DNA from: Palsa-504 sp963822765
GTDB taxonomy: Bacteria; Actinomycetota; Actinomycetes; Streptosporangiales; Streptosporangiaceae
Reading direction: 5' to 3'
Assembly (NCBI GenBank): GCA_963822765.1
Contig: CAWGJL010000039.1
Span: forward strand, 70,846-134,845
Length of the DNA: 64,000 bases
Part shown: in pieces, positions 8,354 to 17,503 of the stretch
Numbering within the stretch: position 1 is the first letter of the stretch
Layout of the letters: each line of letters opens with the position of its first letter
Program-made: the position numbers and the translations under genes
The notes under the pieces: generated by a model
Databases searched by the model: none
What the model was told of the DNA's origin: nothing
Seen by the model: the letters and a program-made list of their open reading frames with translations, nothing else

Positions 8354-8404
8354 CCAGCCGGCCATGGTGGCGGGGGTGCCCGATCCGGACGCGCGCCGGC
8401 GCTG
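8354..8404. repeat. Right copy of 50-bp direct repeat flanking the S53 fragment
   Basis: Begins CCAGCCGGCCATGGTGGCGG. This is the in-frame version of the ligase segment also found at 7919-7967; from here the ligase reads on into ARRRWTYAELLAEAEQAAR. Confidence 0.75.
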
Positions 8405-9829
8405 GACCTACGCCGAGCTCCTGGCCGAGGCCGAGCAGGCGGCGCGCGCCCTGACCACGCGTTCGGCCCCGGCGAGCGGGTCGCGGTGTGGGCGCCCAAC
8501 CTGCCCGAATGGGTGATCCTGGAGTACGCCGCGGCTGGCCGGGCTGGTGCTGGTCACCGTCAACCCGGCCTACCGGCCGTCCGAGCTGGCCTACGTGCTG
8601 AACAGTCGGCGCGGCCGGCATCTTCCTGGTCCCGGAGTACCGCAGCCCGATGGCGGTTCCGGAGGAGATCCGGCCGGACGTGCCCGCGTTGCGGGAGGTG
8701 GTCTAGTTCACCGCTGGGCGGATTCCTGGCCGCCGCGCCGGACCAGGCCGTCACTGCCCGACGTGCAGCCCGACGACGTCGCGCAGATCCAGTACACCTC
8801 CGGCACCACCGGTTTCCCCAAGGGCGCCGAGCTGCATCACCGCGGGCTGACCAACAACACCCGCTTCTACGCCGAGCGGATCGGCCTGCAGGCCGGCGAG
8901 GTGCTGGTGAACCCGATGCCGCTGTTCCACACGGCCGGCTGCGGCATGGACGAACTGGGAGCTGCGCAGCGCCTGGCCGTGCACGTCCCGGTGCTGGCCT
9001 GGCGACCTGGCCCTGGCGCCGAGCTGCTCGAGGCCGAGCGGGCCGCGGTCTTCGGCAGCACCGCGCCGACCATGATGATTGCCCTGCTCGGCATCCCGTA
9101 CTTGAGCGCCGAGATGTCGGCGTCCGGGTCGCGTCTTGGCGGCGCGAGGTCCCGCGATGGTCCGCCGGGTGGAGAGCGATCGGCGTCCGGTTCAGCAGCG
9201 TGTCGGGAGCGACCGAGTGCTCGCCGCTGCTCACCTGGTCGGCCCGATGCCTCGGCGAGGACCGGGCGGAAGGCTGGGCACGCCGCTGCCGCAGACCGAG
9301 ATCAAGATGCCGACCCGGCCACCGGCGCGCCGGTGCCGACCGGGCAGCGGGCCAGGTGCGCCCGCGGGTACTGGTCATGCGCGGCTACCACGACGCCCCC
9401 GAGGCCACCGCGGCCGCGATCGACGCCGAGGGCTGGTACCACACCGGGGACCTGGCCTCCATCGACGGCCGGGGCTACCTGCGCATCGAGGGCCGGCTCA
9501 AGGACATGATCATCCGTGGCGGGGAGAACATCTACCCCCGCGAGATCGAAGACGCGCTGTTCGCGCACCCGGGCGTCGCTGAGGCGATGGTCTCGGCGTC
9601 CGGACGAGACCTGGGGCGAGGTGATCGCCGCATTCGTCCGCCCGGTCCCGGTCAGCCCGCGCCGGCCCGGAGGAACTGCGGGCGCACTGCCGGGAGCAGC
9701 TGGCCCCGTTCAAGACGCCTCTGCACTGGGTGTTCGTGGACGCCTCCCACCACGGCGTCCGGCAAGATCCAGAAGTACAAGCTCCGCGAGAGCCTACCGG
9801 CCCGCTCGCGGCGCCCCCTAGCTAGCTAA

Positions 9830-9983
9830 CCGCCCGCCCCGCGCGGTCAGCGGATCCCCGCCAGCGCTCCATAGAGGAATGCCGCTGAGCATGCTGGTCG
9901 CGGTCAGGCCCGCAGGCATCGAAACAGGACTTCAGTCACGCTGGTACCGCCAGCACCGAAGTCCAGGTGCTCCGAACCGGCCG
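9830..9983. other. Intergenic, no gene seen
   Basis: Between the ligase remnant and the palindromic element. I see no convincing reading frame, RNA or promoter in it. With the element and the stretch from 10043 to 10248, which is also featureless, it forms a gene-free gap of about 470 bases. Confidence 0.5.
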
Positions 9984-10042
9984 GATCCGAATGAACCCCG
10001 GGTTTCCCCTCGTTCTAGCGAAGTGAACCCCGGGGTTCATCT
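9984..10042. repeat. Two-unit palindromic intergenic element, copy 1
   Basis: Two tandem near-palindromes, TGAACCCCGGGTTTC and GTGAACCCCGGGGTTCAT, separated by a spacer ending CTAGCG. A second copy at 35035-35092 aligns without gaps at about 47 of 57 positions, both beginning GATCCGAATGAACCCCGGG. Resembles REP/MITE-type dispersed palindromic units. Confidence 0.75.
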
Positions 10043-10248
10043 CGTTCAGCGCCGGGCTGAACTTCGCGATCATGGAAACAAGGCCGCCCCGGACACAGTG
10101 CATCCTTAAACCAGGTGAGTCCACTGAGATCGGACAGATCACCATGGTTTAACAGGACTATGTATGCCGAGCCGTGACTATCCCGATTTACACCCTTGGA
10201 TCGGCCCACGACCTGGGGTTTTGGACCGCGCACGTGGCTAGACATGCC

Positions 10249-10287
10249 GATGCCCGGCCGCCGGCAAAAGCCGGGCGGCCGGGCATC
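10249..10287 (-). terminator. Strong hairpin terminator after the secreted-protein gene
   Basis: GATGCCCGGCCGCCGGC pairs with GCCGGGCGGCCGGGCATC around an AAAA loop with one bulge. It lies 17 bases after the frame-corrected stop (10304-10306) of the minus-strand secreted-protein gene, which supports that stop as the natural gene end. Confidence 0.8.
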
Positions 10288-10303
10288 GTGCTGAAGGTAA
10301 ACC

Positions 10304-11087
10304 TCAGCGGGAGAACGGGTTGAACTGGATGTCGCGGTACAGCGTGACCAAAGGCTTGTCGCCGCTGCCGTGGCGCGATACCCCCGCCCACGGCGTGCAC
10401 CGCCGGGGAGAACGAGGGCACGGTCAGGGCGGTATAGACCGGGGCATCGGAACCCGGGCTCGCCGAGTCGGCGGTCTCCAGGATGGTCACGGCCTGGCTC
10501 GCCAGGTCCTGGCACTTGGCCTGAATCTGGGTCAGGCTGAGGCCGGAATTCGGCAGGGCCAGGAATTGCGACCGCAGGTTATCCAGGTCGCTGGTCTGCT
10601 GTTGGCTCAGCAGATCACCGAGGCTCAGCGGCTGCGCGGTGTCGGTGGCGACTACCACCTGGTACGCATCGGCCACCGCGTTACAGGTCGCGGAGCAGTT
10701 TTTATTGGTCGCGGTGGCCACGTTGGTGGCACGCAGGTCGACCAGATCCTGCTCCGTAACGGAGACGACCTGGAATCCGATCGCGATCGCGGTGCAATTC
10801 GCGCACCTGGTGGTCAGCGCCGTCGCGCGATTGATCGCGGTGATGACCGGCCCCTGCAGCTCGCCGAGGTTCCACTTCACGTTGAACACGGTCTTGGTGT
10901 TCGTTACCTCGGTCGAGTTGACCTGGTTGACGGCATAACTTCCGGGCAGGCCGGCGAGAAAACTCACTGGTCCCGGATAGGTGTCTGCGGACGCACTGTT
11001 AATGGCCAGCGGAACGAACGCCGCAGTCATTAAAGCCAGCGCACTGCAGCGCAGTAGCCGAGCTCTGTGCCTCTTTTTGGGCAACAT
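10304..11087 (-). CDS. Secreted protein of unknown function, one frameshift near the end
   Basis: Starts MLPKKRHRARLLRCSALALM with a classical signal peptide (basic n-region, hydrophobic core, cleavage near NSASA-DT). The mature ~225 residues contain an alternating Thr/Val-rich domain with paired Cys (CANC, CSATC) and a helical Leu/Gln-rich end. ATG at 11085-11087 follows GGAAAGG. As written the frame runs to 10188 through low-complexity residues; removing one G from a G5 run near 10390 gives the ending VTLYRDIQFNPFSR and a stop just before a strong terminator. I do not recognise the family. It is divergent from the precursor-peptide gene. Confidence 0.6.
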
Positions 11088-11598
11088 GATCATCCTTTCC
11101 TCGCTCGTGCCCGGAAAAGTACCATACGCGTTCCCGTGAGAATGGCTCGGACTAAAAGCTGCAAGCGCCTCTCGGTGTCGCGATGATGACGGGGCTCCGT
11201 TAATGCCGCAACTGTCAGGCTCGGCCCGGCAATGTCCAGTTTTATGGTGATTCCACTGCACGCCCCCTGCGTGCAATGCTCTTAGCCGAGGACGGGACCG
11301 GCCACCGCTTTGTCCAACTGATACGTACGACGCGCGGGATTGTCGGTCGGTTTACGTGTTCTGGATGACAATTTCCCGGCGCCGTTAATTCGCGACCTAG
11401 CCGACCTGCCGGACCTTATCGGACCAATCGGATCTAATCGTTCGTGCGGAAAGAGCCCGGTCCTGGGCAGCGGCTTGATAAGGTGGCGCAGACATAACGA
11501 GAAAGGTCCTGGCGAACGCTTATATATGCCAGCAATCCGCCGGTACGCCCGAATTGACCCAGATTATTCTTCCGGCCGAGAAATTCGCCGAAGAAAGC
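11088..11598. other. AT-richer intergenic stretch, no supported gene
   Basis: Divergent space between the secreted-protein gene and the peptide gene. Base composition is visibly less GC-rich than its surroundings. A 90-codon open frame at 11340-11612 has no ribosome site and no recognisable sequence, so I do not call it. Confidence 0.5.
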
Positions 11599-11628
11599 TT
11601 GCGGACGCATAACGGGGTCTGCTAGCTT
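11599..11628 (+). promoter_or_regulatory. Promoter P1 of the peptide gene (duplicated)
   Basis: TTGCGG, 18-base spacer, TAGCTT: a sigma-70-type promoter. The whole ~35-base block (GCATAACGGGGTCTGCTAGC and following TTCATCCCGC) is repeated 80 bases downstream. Confidence 0.5.
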
Positions 11629-11678
11629 CATCCCGCAATCAAGCAAACGCAGGTGACGAAAGTCGGCTGCGCAAAATA

Positions 11679-11708
11679 TTGCACGGCATAGCGGGCGTCT
11701 GCTAAGTT
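11679..11708 (+). promoter_or_regulatory. Promoter P2 of the peptide gene (duplicated)
   Basis: TTGCAC, 18-base spacer, TAAGTT. Near-copy of P1 with the same spacing and the same TTCATCCCGC downstream box. About 280 bases upstream of the peptide ATG, leaving a long leader. Confidence 0.5.
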
Positions 11709-11988
11709 CATCCCGCGATCCCGAAAAGGGATATGCCGAAAAGGGCGGGGAGGGGCGGGAAGTTGGTTTCCATATTAAGCTTGCGGCAGCGCAAGCTCAA
11801 TCCCGAGGAATGGTTGGCCGTCCGTTTTACTCGTGTCTTCGGGCCGGTCACCACCGTTAGCGCCCCGGATATCCGCCCGCAGTTCGTGCTCGCGGCTCGT
11901 TAATTTCGTATCCGCACCTGCCGCGTGCGCTGCCCGGTATCCGTGAAGGGGCGATATCGGGTCATCCAATAGGAAGAAGGGAACCATC

Positions 11989-12213
11989 ATGTCCGAACTG
12001 AGCATGGACGAACTGCTGGCCGAGACCGGCGAGCTGCTGCCGGAGCGCGAGACCCTGGGCAGTGTCGTCATCACCCAGATTGGCGGCGCCGAAGCCACCC
12101 AGGTTAACCAGTTTGGCGCCTTGGGCAACACGAACGTGGCCAGTTCCATCCAGCACATCACCGTCTCGGGCAGCGCTAACAGCCACCACACCAACAACAT
12201 CTTCGTCATCTAG
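11989..12213 (+). CDS. Candidate RiPP precursor peptide
   Basis: 74 residues. The first ~24 (MSELSMDELLAETGELLPER) are acidic, helix-forming and leader-like; the remainder is neutral, rich in Ser, Thr, Asn, Gln and His and ends SANSHHTNNIFVI, with no Cys. The ATG follows AGGAAGAAGGG, and a perfect terminator hairpin follows 31 bases after the stop, so this is a genuine, separately expressed gene. The next gene encodes a PqqD-like peptide-binding domain fused to an M50 membrane protease, which is the reason to suspect a processed peptide. I do not recognise the peptide family. Confidence 0.65.
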   Translation: MSELSMDELLAETGELLPERETLGSVVITQIGGAEATQVNQFGALGNTNVASSIQHITVSGSANSHHTNNIFVI

Positions 12214-12244
12214 TTTCGAAGATCGTTGTTGCACGCAATGCACC

Positions 12245-12274
12245 CGGGGGCCGTCCTGCTCAGGACGGCCCCCG
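12245..12274 (+). terminator. Hairpin terminator/attenuator after the precursor gene
   Basis: Perfect 12-13 bp stem CGGGGGCCGTCCT / AGGACGGCCCCCG with loop GCTC. Placed between the small peptide gene and the processing gene, it would let the peptide be made in excess over the protease. Confidence 0.75.
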
Positions 12275-12297
12275 TCCGCTGCTTTCCGGGGACTCCG

Positions 12298-14461
12298 GTG
12301 ACGGAGATCCGGGTTGGATCGCGGACTATTACCGGCGGCTGCGCCGCGCCGCCGTGGTGCCCGCGGACGCCGCCGCCGACCGCGAGGTGCTGTACCTGAG
12401 GACCTGGGCCTCCGGCCCGTTGGTCACGCGGCTGGCCCTGCCGCCAGGCCGCGGGGTCGCGGTGGCCGCCACGGACGAGCCCGGCCCGGAAGCGCCCGCC
12501 ATCGTGGTGCCCCAGCTAGCCGCCGGGGTGGAGCTGATCGGCGAATACCAGGGTTCGGGCCTGGCCGAAGCCACCTACCTGGTCCGCAACGCGGGCGGCC
12601 AGGTCGTGCACCTGTCCCGGCTGTTGTTCCTGGTGGTGAGCGCGATCGATGGGCGCCGGACGGTCGCCGAGATCGCCGAGCAGGTCACCGCCGGCTTCGG
12701 TCGCACGGTGAGCGCGGGCAACATCGAGTTCCTGCTGGCCAACAAGCTGCCCCCGCTCGGCTTGCTGGCGCGTGGCCGATCCAGCCGCCGCGGCCGGTGC
12801 TCCGGGGAAAGATCCCGCCGTGCTGACCCTGAAGCTGCGCCGGACCATCGTTCCCGAGGCGGGTGTCCAGGTCCTGGCCCGGCTGTTCGGCCCGCTGTTC
12901 CGGCCCGCCGTGGTGCGCCCTGGTGCTGACCGCGCTGGTCGCCTCGGATGCCTGGCTGTTCGGCAGCGGCCGGGTCGGATCCGCGTCCCGGTACGTCGTG
13001 CTGCACCCGCTGCTCCTGCTCCTGGTCCTCGGCCTGGCCGTGGCCTCCATGCTCTTCCACGAGTGCGGGCACGCGGCCGCCTGCCGGTACGGCGGCGCGC
13101 GTCCCGGCGTCATCGGCATGGGCATCTACCTGATCTGGCCCGCGTTCTTCACCAACGTCACCGACGCCTACCGGCTGGGCCGCGGCGGCCGGATCCGCAC
13201 CGACCTGGGCGGCGTCTACTTCAACGCGATCTTCGTTCTCTTGCTGACCGGCACCTGCCTGGCCACCGGCTACCTGCCGCTGGCCGCCGCCGGTCGTGCT
13301 GATCCACCTGGAGATCGTCCAGCAACTGCTGCCGTCGTTGCGGCTCGACGGGTACTTCATCCTGGCCGACCTGATCGGCGTGCCCGACCTGTTCCGCCGC
13401 ATCGGACCCACCTTGCGCAGCCTGGTGCCCGGCCGGTCGGCCGATCCCGAACTGCGCAAGCTCAAGCGCTCAGCCCGGATCTCCCTGACCATCTGGGTCC
13501 TGATCGTCGTGCCCATGCTCTTCCTGCAGCTGGGCTTCGTGATCCTGGACGGCCCCTACCTGGTCCGGAGCTTCGTCAGCTCGCTGAGCGCTCAGCTGCA
13601 GGCGTTGACCACCGAGGTCGCGCACACCGAGATCGCCGCCGGGCTGCTCACCGTCATCTCCACGGTGCTGCTTATTCTCCCCATGGCCGGGCTGTCCTAC
13701 ATCGTGCTGCGCACCGCCCACGGCGCGTTCCGTCAGGTCCTGACGGCCACCCGCCGGCGTCCCTGGCTCCGCCTCCCAGCCGTCGCCACCACCGTCCTGC
13801 TCGCCGCCGCACTGGCCTTGCACTGGGGCATCCTGCCCGTCAAGATCCACCTCGGCCACGAAGCCGCCGGGCGCGTGCACCCCGCGCTCTCGGCCACGAC
13901 CAAGCCCAGCCCGCTAACCGACGCCCCAGCCCGCCGTCCAACGCGCCGTCAAACCCAGTACCAAGCCGTCCGCGCACCGGCCGGTGGTTGTCCTGGACCC
14001 GGTGAGCGCCGCCGGATTCGACCCGCTGGAGAGCCCGGGCCAGGATCCCGGCGACGAGGAGAGCGCAACCGCGCCGCAGGCCATCGACGGGAACCCGGCC
14101 ACCGCTTGGCATACCCAGGACCTACCTCGGCAATCCCGCCTTCGGCGGGCTGAAGCAGGGGACGGGCTTGATCCTGGACATGGGCCGGCCGGTCCGCATC
14201 CGGTCCGTGACGGTCACCTTCGGCCCGGTCCCGGGCGCCGACGTGTCGATCGAGGTCGGCAACCGCGACACGCTCACCGCCGCGACGCTGGGCACGTTCC
14301 GGACCGTGGCCAGGGCCGACGACATCGGCGGCACCCGCACCTTCAAGGCGGCCCACGTCACCAGGGGACGTTACGTGCTGATCTGGTTCACCAAGCTGCC
14401 GCCCGCCGGGCCCGGCCAGTTCGCGGCGCAGATCTTCACCGTCGTCGTCCGGGGATCCTGA
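12298..14461 (+). pseudogene. PqqD-like / M50 zinc metalloprotease / discoidin-like gene with five frameshifts
   Basis: Correcting five single-base insertions (near 12770, 12915, 13290, 13915 and 14115) gives one long protein: WIADYYRRLRRA start, a PqqD-type domain (GQVVHLSRLLFLVVSAIDG to IEFLLANKLPPLGLLA), a multi-pass M50 protease with zinc motif FHECGHAAACRYGG and second ligand region LRLDGYFILADLIGVPDL, then a Pro-rich linker and an F5/8-type (discoidin-like) domain (ILDMGRPVRIRSVTVTFG). Proteases of this 'peptide zinc metalloprotease' kind work with RiPP precursors. The start is uncertain: GTG 12298 or a codon in the correct frame near 12354. As written it is not translatable as one protein. 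Confidence 0.7.
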
Positions 14462-14486
14462 TAGGATACGAGGCGCCAACCGGCAG

Positions 14487-14531
14487 AGTGTCCGTCACTT
14501 TCTTTCCCTTCTTCCTAGGGTGACGGGCACT
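14487..14531 (+). terminator. Terminator after the protease gene
   Basis: AGTGTCCGTCAC pairs with GTGACGGGCACT (11 of 12) across a pyrimidine-rich loop, followed by TTGTC. It lies 26 bases after the stop of the protease gene. Confidence 0.65.
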
Positions 14532-14762
14532 TTGTCATATCCAGGCCCCTAACCGCCCGCAGCCGCCCCGTGCGGGAGGCCCGGGGCGGCTGCGGATCAG
14601 CGATCTTTTCCTTCTTCCTGCTCATAGGACGCTTGACCGGAACGCTTGGTTGTCCCGGCACACCCTGCGAACCGGCAGCACCCGCGGAACCGCACGCCTC
14701 CGGTCCCGGCGCCGGTTCCTTGTACGCTGATCCCTGCGAACGAACGACGAAGGAGGCCTGCG

Positions 14763-16406
14763 GTGGCTGCGGCCGAAGACTGGGTGGCGCGCACGGCGGC
14801 CCAGGTGCAAACGGAGGGCGAGCGCCGGTATCCCGGCGAGGTCCCGACCTGCGCGTCGGGGATCAGCCCGTCCGGCCCGGTGCACCTGGGGAACCTGCGC
14901 GAGCTGATGACCCCGCACCTGGTCGCGGACGAGGTGCGGCGGAACGGCGCGCCGTGCCGGCACCTCTTGTCCTGGGACGACTACGACCGGCTGCGCCGCG
15001 TTCCGCTCGGGGTGCCCGAATCGTTCGCCGAGCACATCGGCCGTCCGCTGACCGCCGTGCCCGACCCGTGCGGCCAGCACGAGAACTTCGCCGAGCACTT
15101 CAAGGAGCCCCTGCGCGAATCACTGGACCTGCTCGGGATCCAGGTCACCGAGATCAGCCAGACCGAGATGTACACCTCCGGCGCCTATACCGAGCAGATC
15201 GTGCTGGCCATGCGCCGGCGCGCCGACATCGACGCGGTCCTGGGCCGGTACCGGACCAAGCGAACCGGCGCCGATGAAGAGGACGAGGACGGTCCGCGCA
15301 CCGCCGCCTACTACCCGTTCCGGCCCTACTGCGCGACCTGCGGCCGGGACGACACCACCGTGACCGGCTTCGACGACCAGACCACGGAGATCACCTATAC
15401 CTGCGGCTGCGGCGCGGTGATCGGTCCCGTGCCGGTCGCCGACGTGGCCGGGAAGCTGGCCTGGAAGGTCGACTGGCCGATGCGGTGGGCCTACGAGCAC
15501 GTGACGTTCGAGCCCGCCGGGGCCGACCACGCCTCTCCCGGGTCCAGCTTCACCGTCGGCGGGGAACTGGTGAAGGAGATCTTCGGCGGTGAGATGCCGC
15601 TGCACTTCGGGTACGCCTTCGTCGGCGCCCCCGGGTCGGCCAAGCTGAGCGGGTCCCGCGGCGGCGCGCCCACCCCGGCCGACGCGCTGGAGATCTTCGA
15701 GCCCGCCCTGCTGCGCTGGCTGTACGCGCGCCGCCGCCCCGAGCAGTCCATCACCCTGGCCTTCAACAACGAGGTCGGCCGGACCTACGACGAATGGGAC
15801 GCGCTGAGCCTGAAGGTCGCCGAGGGCAACGCCGAACAAGCTTCCTACGCCAACTTCGTCCGCGCCTCCAGCACCTCCGACGGGCCGCTGCCGGTCACCC
15901 CGCGCCCGCAGAAGTTCTCCACGCTGGCCTCGGTGGCCGACATCACGGCCGGCGACGAGGCGCAGATGCTGCGGATCGTGCGCGACCTGACCGCCGACGA
16001 CCCGGTGGACAGCCTGGACGAGGTCCGGCCGCGGCTGGACTGCGCGCAGGCCTGGGTCACCGAGTACGTCCCGGCCGCCGACCGGACCCAGGTCCGCGAG
16101 GCACCCGACACGGACCGGCTCGCGGGCCTGACCGAATCCGAGCGCGACGCCATCAAGCTGCTGGTCAACGGCATGGCGGAGGACTGGTCGCAGGAGGGAC
16201 TGAGAACCCTGCTGTACGGCATCCCGAAGCTCCAGCGCGGGCTGCCCATCAGCGCCCCGCCGACCCCCGAGCTGAAGGAAGGCCAGCGGGCCTGGTTCAT
16301 CCTGCTCTACAAGCTGCTCATCGGCAAGGACACCGGCCCCCGCCTGCCCACGCTGCTGCTGGCCCTGGGCCAGGACAAGATCCGCTCGCTGCTAACTCCC
16401 GGGTAG
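14763..16406 (+). CDS. lysK: Class I lysyl-tRNA synthetase
   Basis: 547 residues. The class I (archaeal/spirochaete-type) LysRS is unrelated to the usual class II enzyme. PSGPVHLGN (residues 36-44) is the HIGH motif; AKLSGSRGG is the KMSKS loop; a zinc-ribbon-like CATCGR ... CGCG segment lies between them. The GTG at 14763 has a perfect AGGAGG six bases upstream, which fixes the start although the frame is open further upstream. Some actinomycetes carry this enzyme alone or beside class II. It is monocistronic and convergent with the pseudokinase. Confidence 0.9.
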   Translation: MAAAEDWVARTAAQVQTEGERRYPGEVPTCASGISPSGPVHLGNLRELMTPHLVADEVRRNGAPCRHLLSWDDYDRLRRVPLGVPESFAEHIGRPLTAVPDPCGQHENFAEHFKEPLRESLDLLGIQVTEISQTEMYTSGAYTEQIVLAMRRRADIDAVLGRYRTKRTGADEEDEDGPRTAAYYPFRPYCATCGRDDTTVTGFDDQTTEITYTCGCGAVIGPVPVADVAGKLAWKVDWPMRWAYEHVTFEPAGADHASPGSSFTVGGELVKEIFGGEMPLHFGYAFVGAPGSAKLSGSRGGAPTPADALEIFEPALLRWLYARRRPEQSITLAFNNEVGRTYDEWDALSLKVAEGNAEQASYANFVRASSTSDGPLPVTPRPQKFSTLASVADITAGDEAQMLRIVRDLTADDPVDSLDEVRPRLDCAQAWVTEYVPAADRTQVREAPDTDRLAGLTESERDAIKLLVNGMAEDWSQEGLRTLLYGIPKLQRGLPISAPPTPELKEGQRAWFILLYKLLIGKDTGPRLPTLLLALGQDKIRSLLTPG

Positions 16407-16420
16407 CGCAGCGGCGAAAC

Positions 16421-17380
16421 TCACGCCGCCGGGTGCAGCAGCGTCGTCCGGTGCCGGACGCCGGGCCGGCTCCTGGCGTGCCGCGCCTGCGGCCGGAACA
16501 CCAGGTCCTGAGCCCCGACCGCCGGCTCGCCCGCAGCGAACGAGGCGGACGAAGCGAACGAGGACGAAGCGAACGAGGCGGACGAGGCAGACGGCGCAGA
16601 CGAGGGTCGCAGCACCGCCCGCAGCGCCGCGGCCAGCCCGGCCGGGCTGAGCACCGCCGAAGTCCCGTGCAGCTGGAGGGCGTGGCAGGTGATCGCGTCC
16701 AGGACGCCGGGCACCCCGGCCCGGACCTGCCGCGGGGTGTACACGTGCCCGTTGTGCCGGGGCGCGGCCGGCAGCGCGGTCACCTCGTCACCGGGCCAGC
16801 ACCCGGTGAGCAGGGCGTAGAGCATCCGCCCCAGCGCCATAGTGTCCGCGACCCCGGCCGCGGCCGGGTCGGCGATATCCGATCCGGACAGCGCCGCGTC
16901 GATGCCGAGCCCGGTGATCTTCAGGCCGCTGCCCGGATCCCAGCGCAGCGAGCGCGGGCTCAGGGCCAGGTGCGGCCGGCCGGCCTGGTGCGCGACGGCC
17001 AGGGCGTCGGCGGCGTCGGCGATCATCGCGGCGGCCAGCGCCGGGCGGGGCAGCCCGGACAGCACCAGGTCCTCCAGGTGCGTGCCCCGCACCCACTCCG
17101 ACACGATGTACGGGCCCTCGATGTCGTAGTCGGTGTCGTAGATGGTGGCCAGGCGCGGGTCGTTGACCCGGGCCGCGGCCTGCACCGCCGCCATCACGCG
17201 TGCCGGGACCCGGACCCCGCGGGGCAGCAGATGGATGGCGACCGGGCGGCAGAGCAGTTCATCGGTGGCCCGCCACAATGACCCCGACAACCCGCCCGCC
17301 GCGGTGACCCGTTCGTCAAGCCTGAACCGTCCCCCGAGCCAGAGTGTCCCAGCTACCTCGGTGTCCTGAACCAGGGTCAC
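16421..17380 (-). CDS. Protein-kinase-like protein (probable pseudokinase)
   Basis: 319 residues. It has the overall order of an Hanks-type kinase: degenerate Gly loop (VTAAGGLSGSLWRATDELL), beta-3, hinge (IVSEWVRGTHLEDLV) and activation region. The catalytic parts are lost, however: the VAIK Lys is His (VAIHLL), HRD is HLALSPRSL with no Asp, and DFG is ITGLGID. It therefore probably binds partners or nucleotide without transferring phosphate, like the pseudokinase part of actinobacterial MurJ. The C-terminus is a Ser/Ala/Phe repeat tail with no membrane segment. GTG start with AGGAGG five bases upstream. Confidence 0.7.
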   Translation of the reverse strand: MTLVQDTEVAGTLWLGGRFRLDERVTAAGGLSGSLWRATDELLCRPVAIHLLPRGVRVPARVMAAVQAAARVNDPRLATIYDTDYDIEGPYIVSEWVRGTHLEDLVLSGLPRPALAAAMIADAADALAVAHQAGRPHLALSPRSLRWDPGSGLKITGLGIDAALSGSDIADPAAAGVADTMALGRMLYALLTGCWPGDEVTALPAAPRHNGHVYTPRQVRAGVPGVLDAITCHALQLHGTSAVLSPAGLAAALRAVLRPSSAPSASSASFASSSFASSASFAAGEPAVGAQDLVFRPQARHARSRPGVRHRTTLLHPAA

Positions 17381-17503
17381 TGTTACCTCCTGCCATCAGC
17401 ACGAGGTAACGTGCCCGGTTTTCGCCGGACATACCAGGCACCCCCGGACCGGAGCCGGAATCTGACCTTCAAAACGCCCTCTGACCTGCGGAAACAAGGC
17501 AGA

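Larger units (their letters stand above)
7818..9829 (+). pseudogene. Decayed fatty-acyl-CoA synthetase (AMP-binding family)
   Basis: Pieces of an acyl-CoA ligase appear in all three forward frames: a start (MAITTSYWPADQSARVEP), FGPGERVAVWAPNLPEWVI, VLVTVNPAYRPSELAYVLN, the P-loop YTSGTTGFPKGA, NPMPLFHTAGCG, and the hinge region GYLRIEGRLKDMIIRGGENI with YPREIEDALFAHPGVAE. At least six frame changes, of both signs, and a 390-base foreign block between 7968 and 8354 break it. It could not make an active ligase. The first codon overlaps the stop of the iron-protein gene, so both were probably one operon. Confidence 0.85.

Noticed and set aside
11340..11612. 90-codon frame in the AT-richer gap
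   Set aside because: No ribosome site, no recognisable sequence, and it runs into promoter P1.
14646..14762. Longer N-terminus for the class I LysRS
   Set aside because: The upstream residues are Pro/Arg-rich, and a perfect AGGAGG precedes the GTG at 14763.
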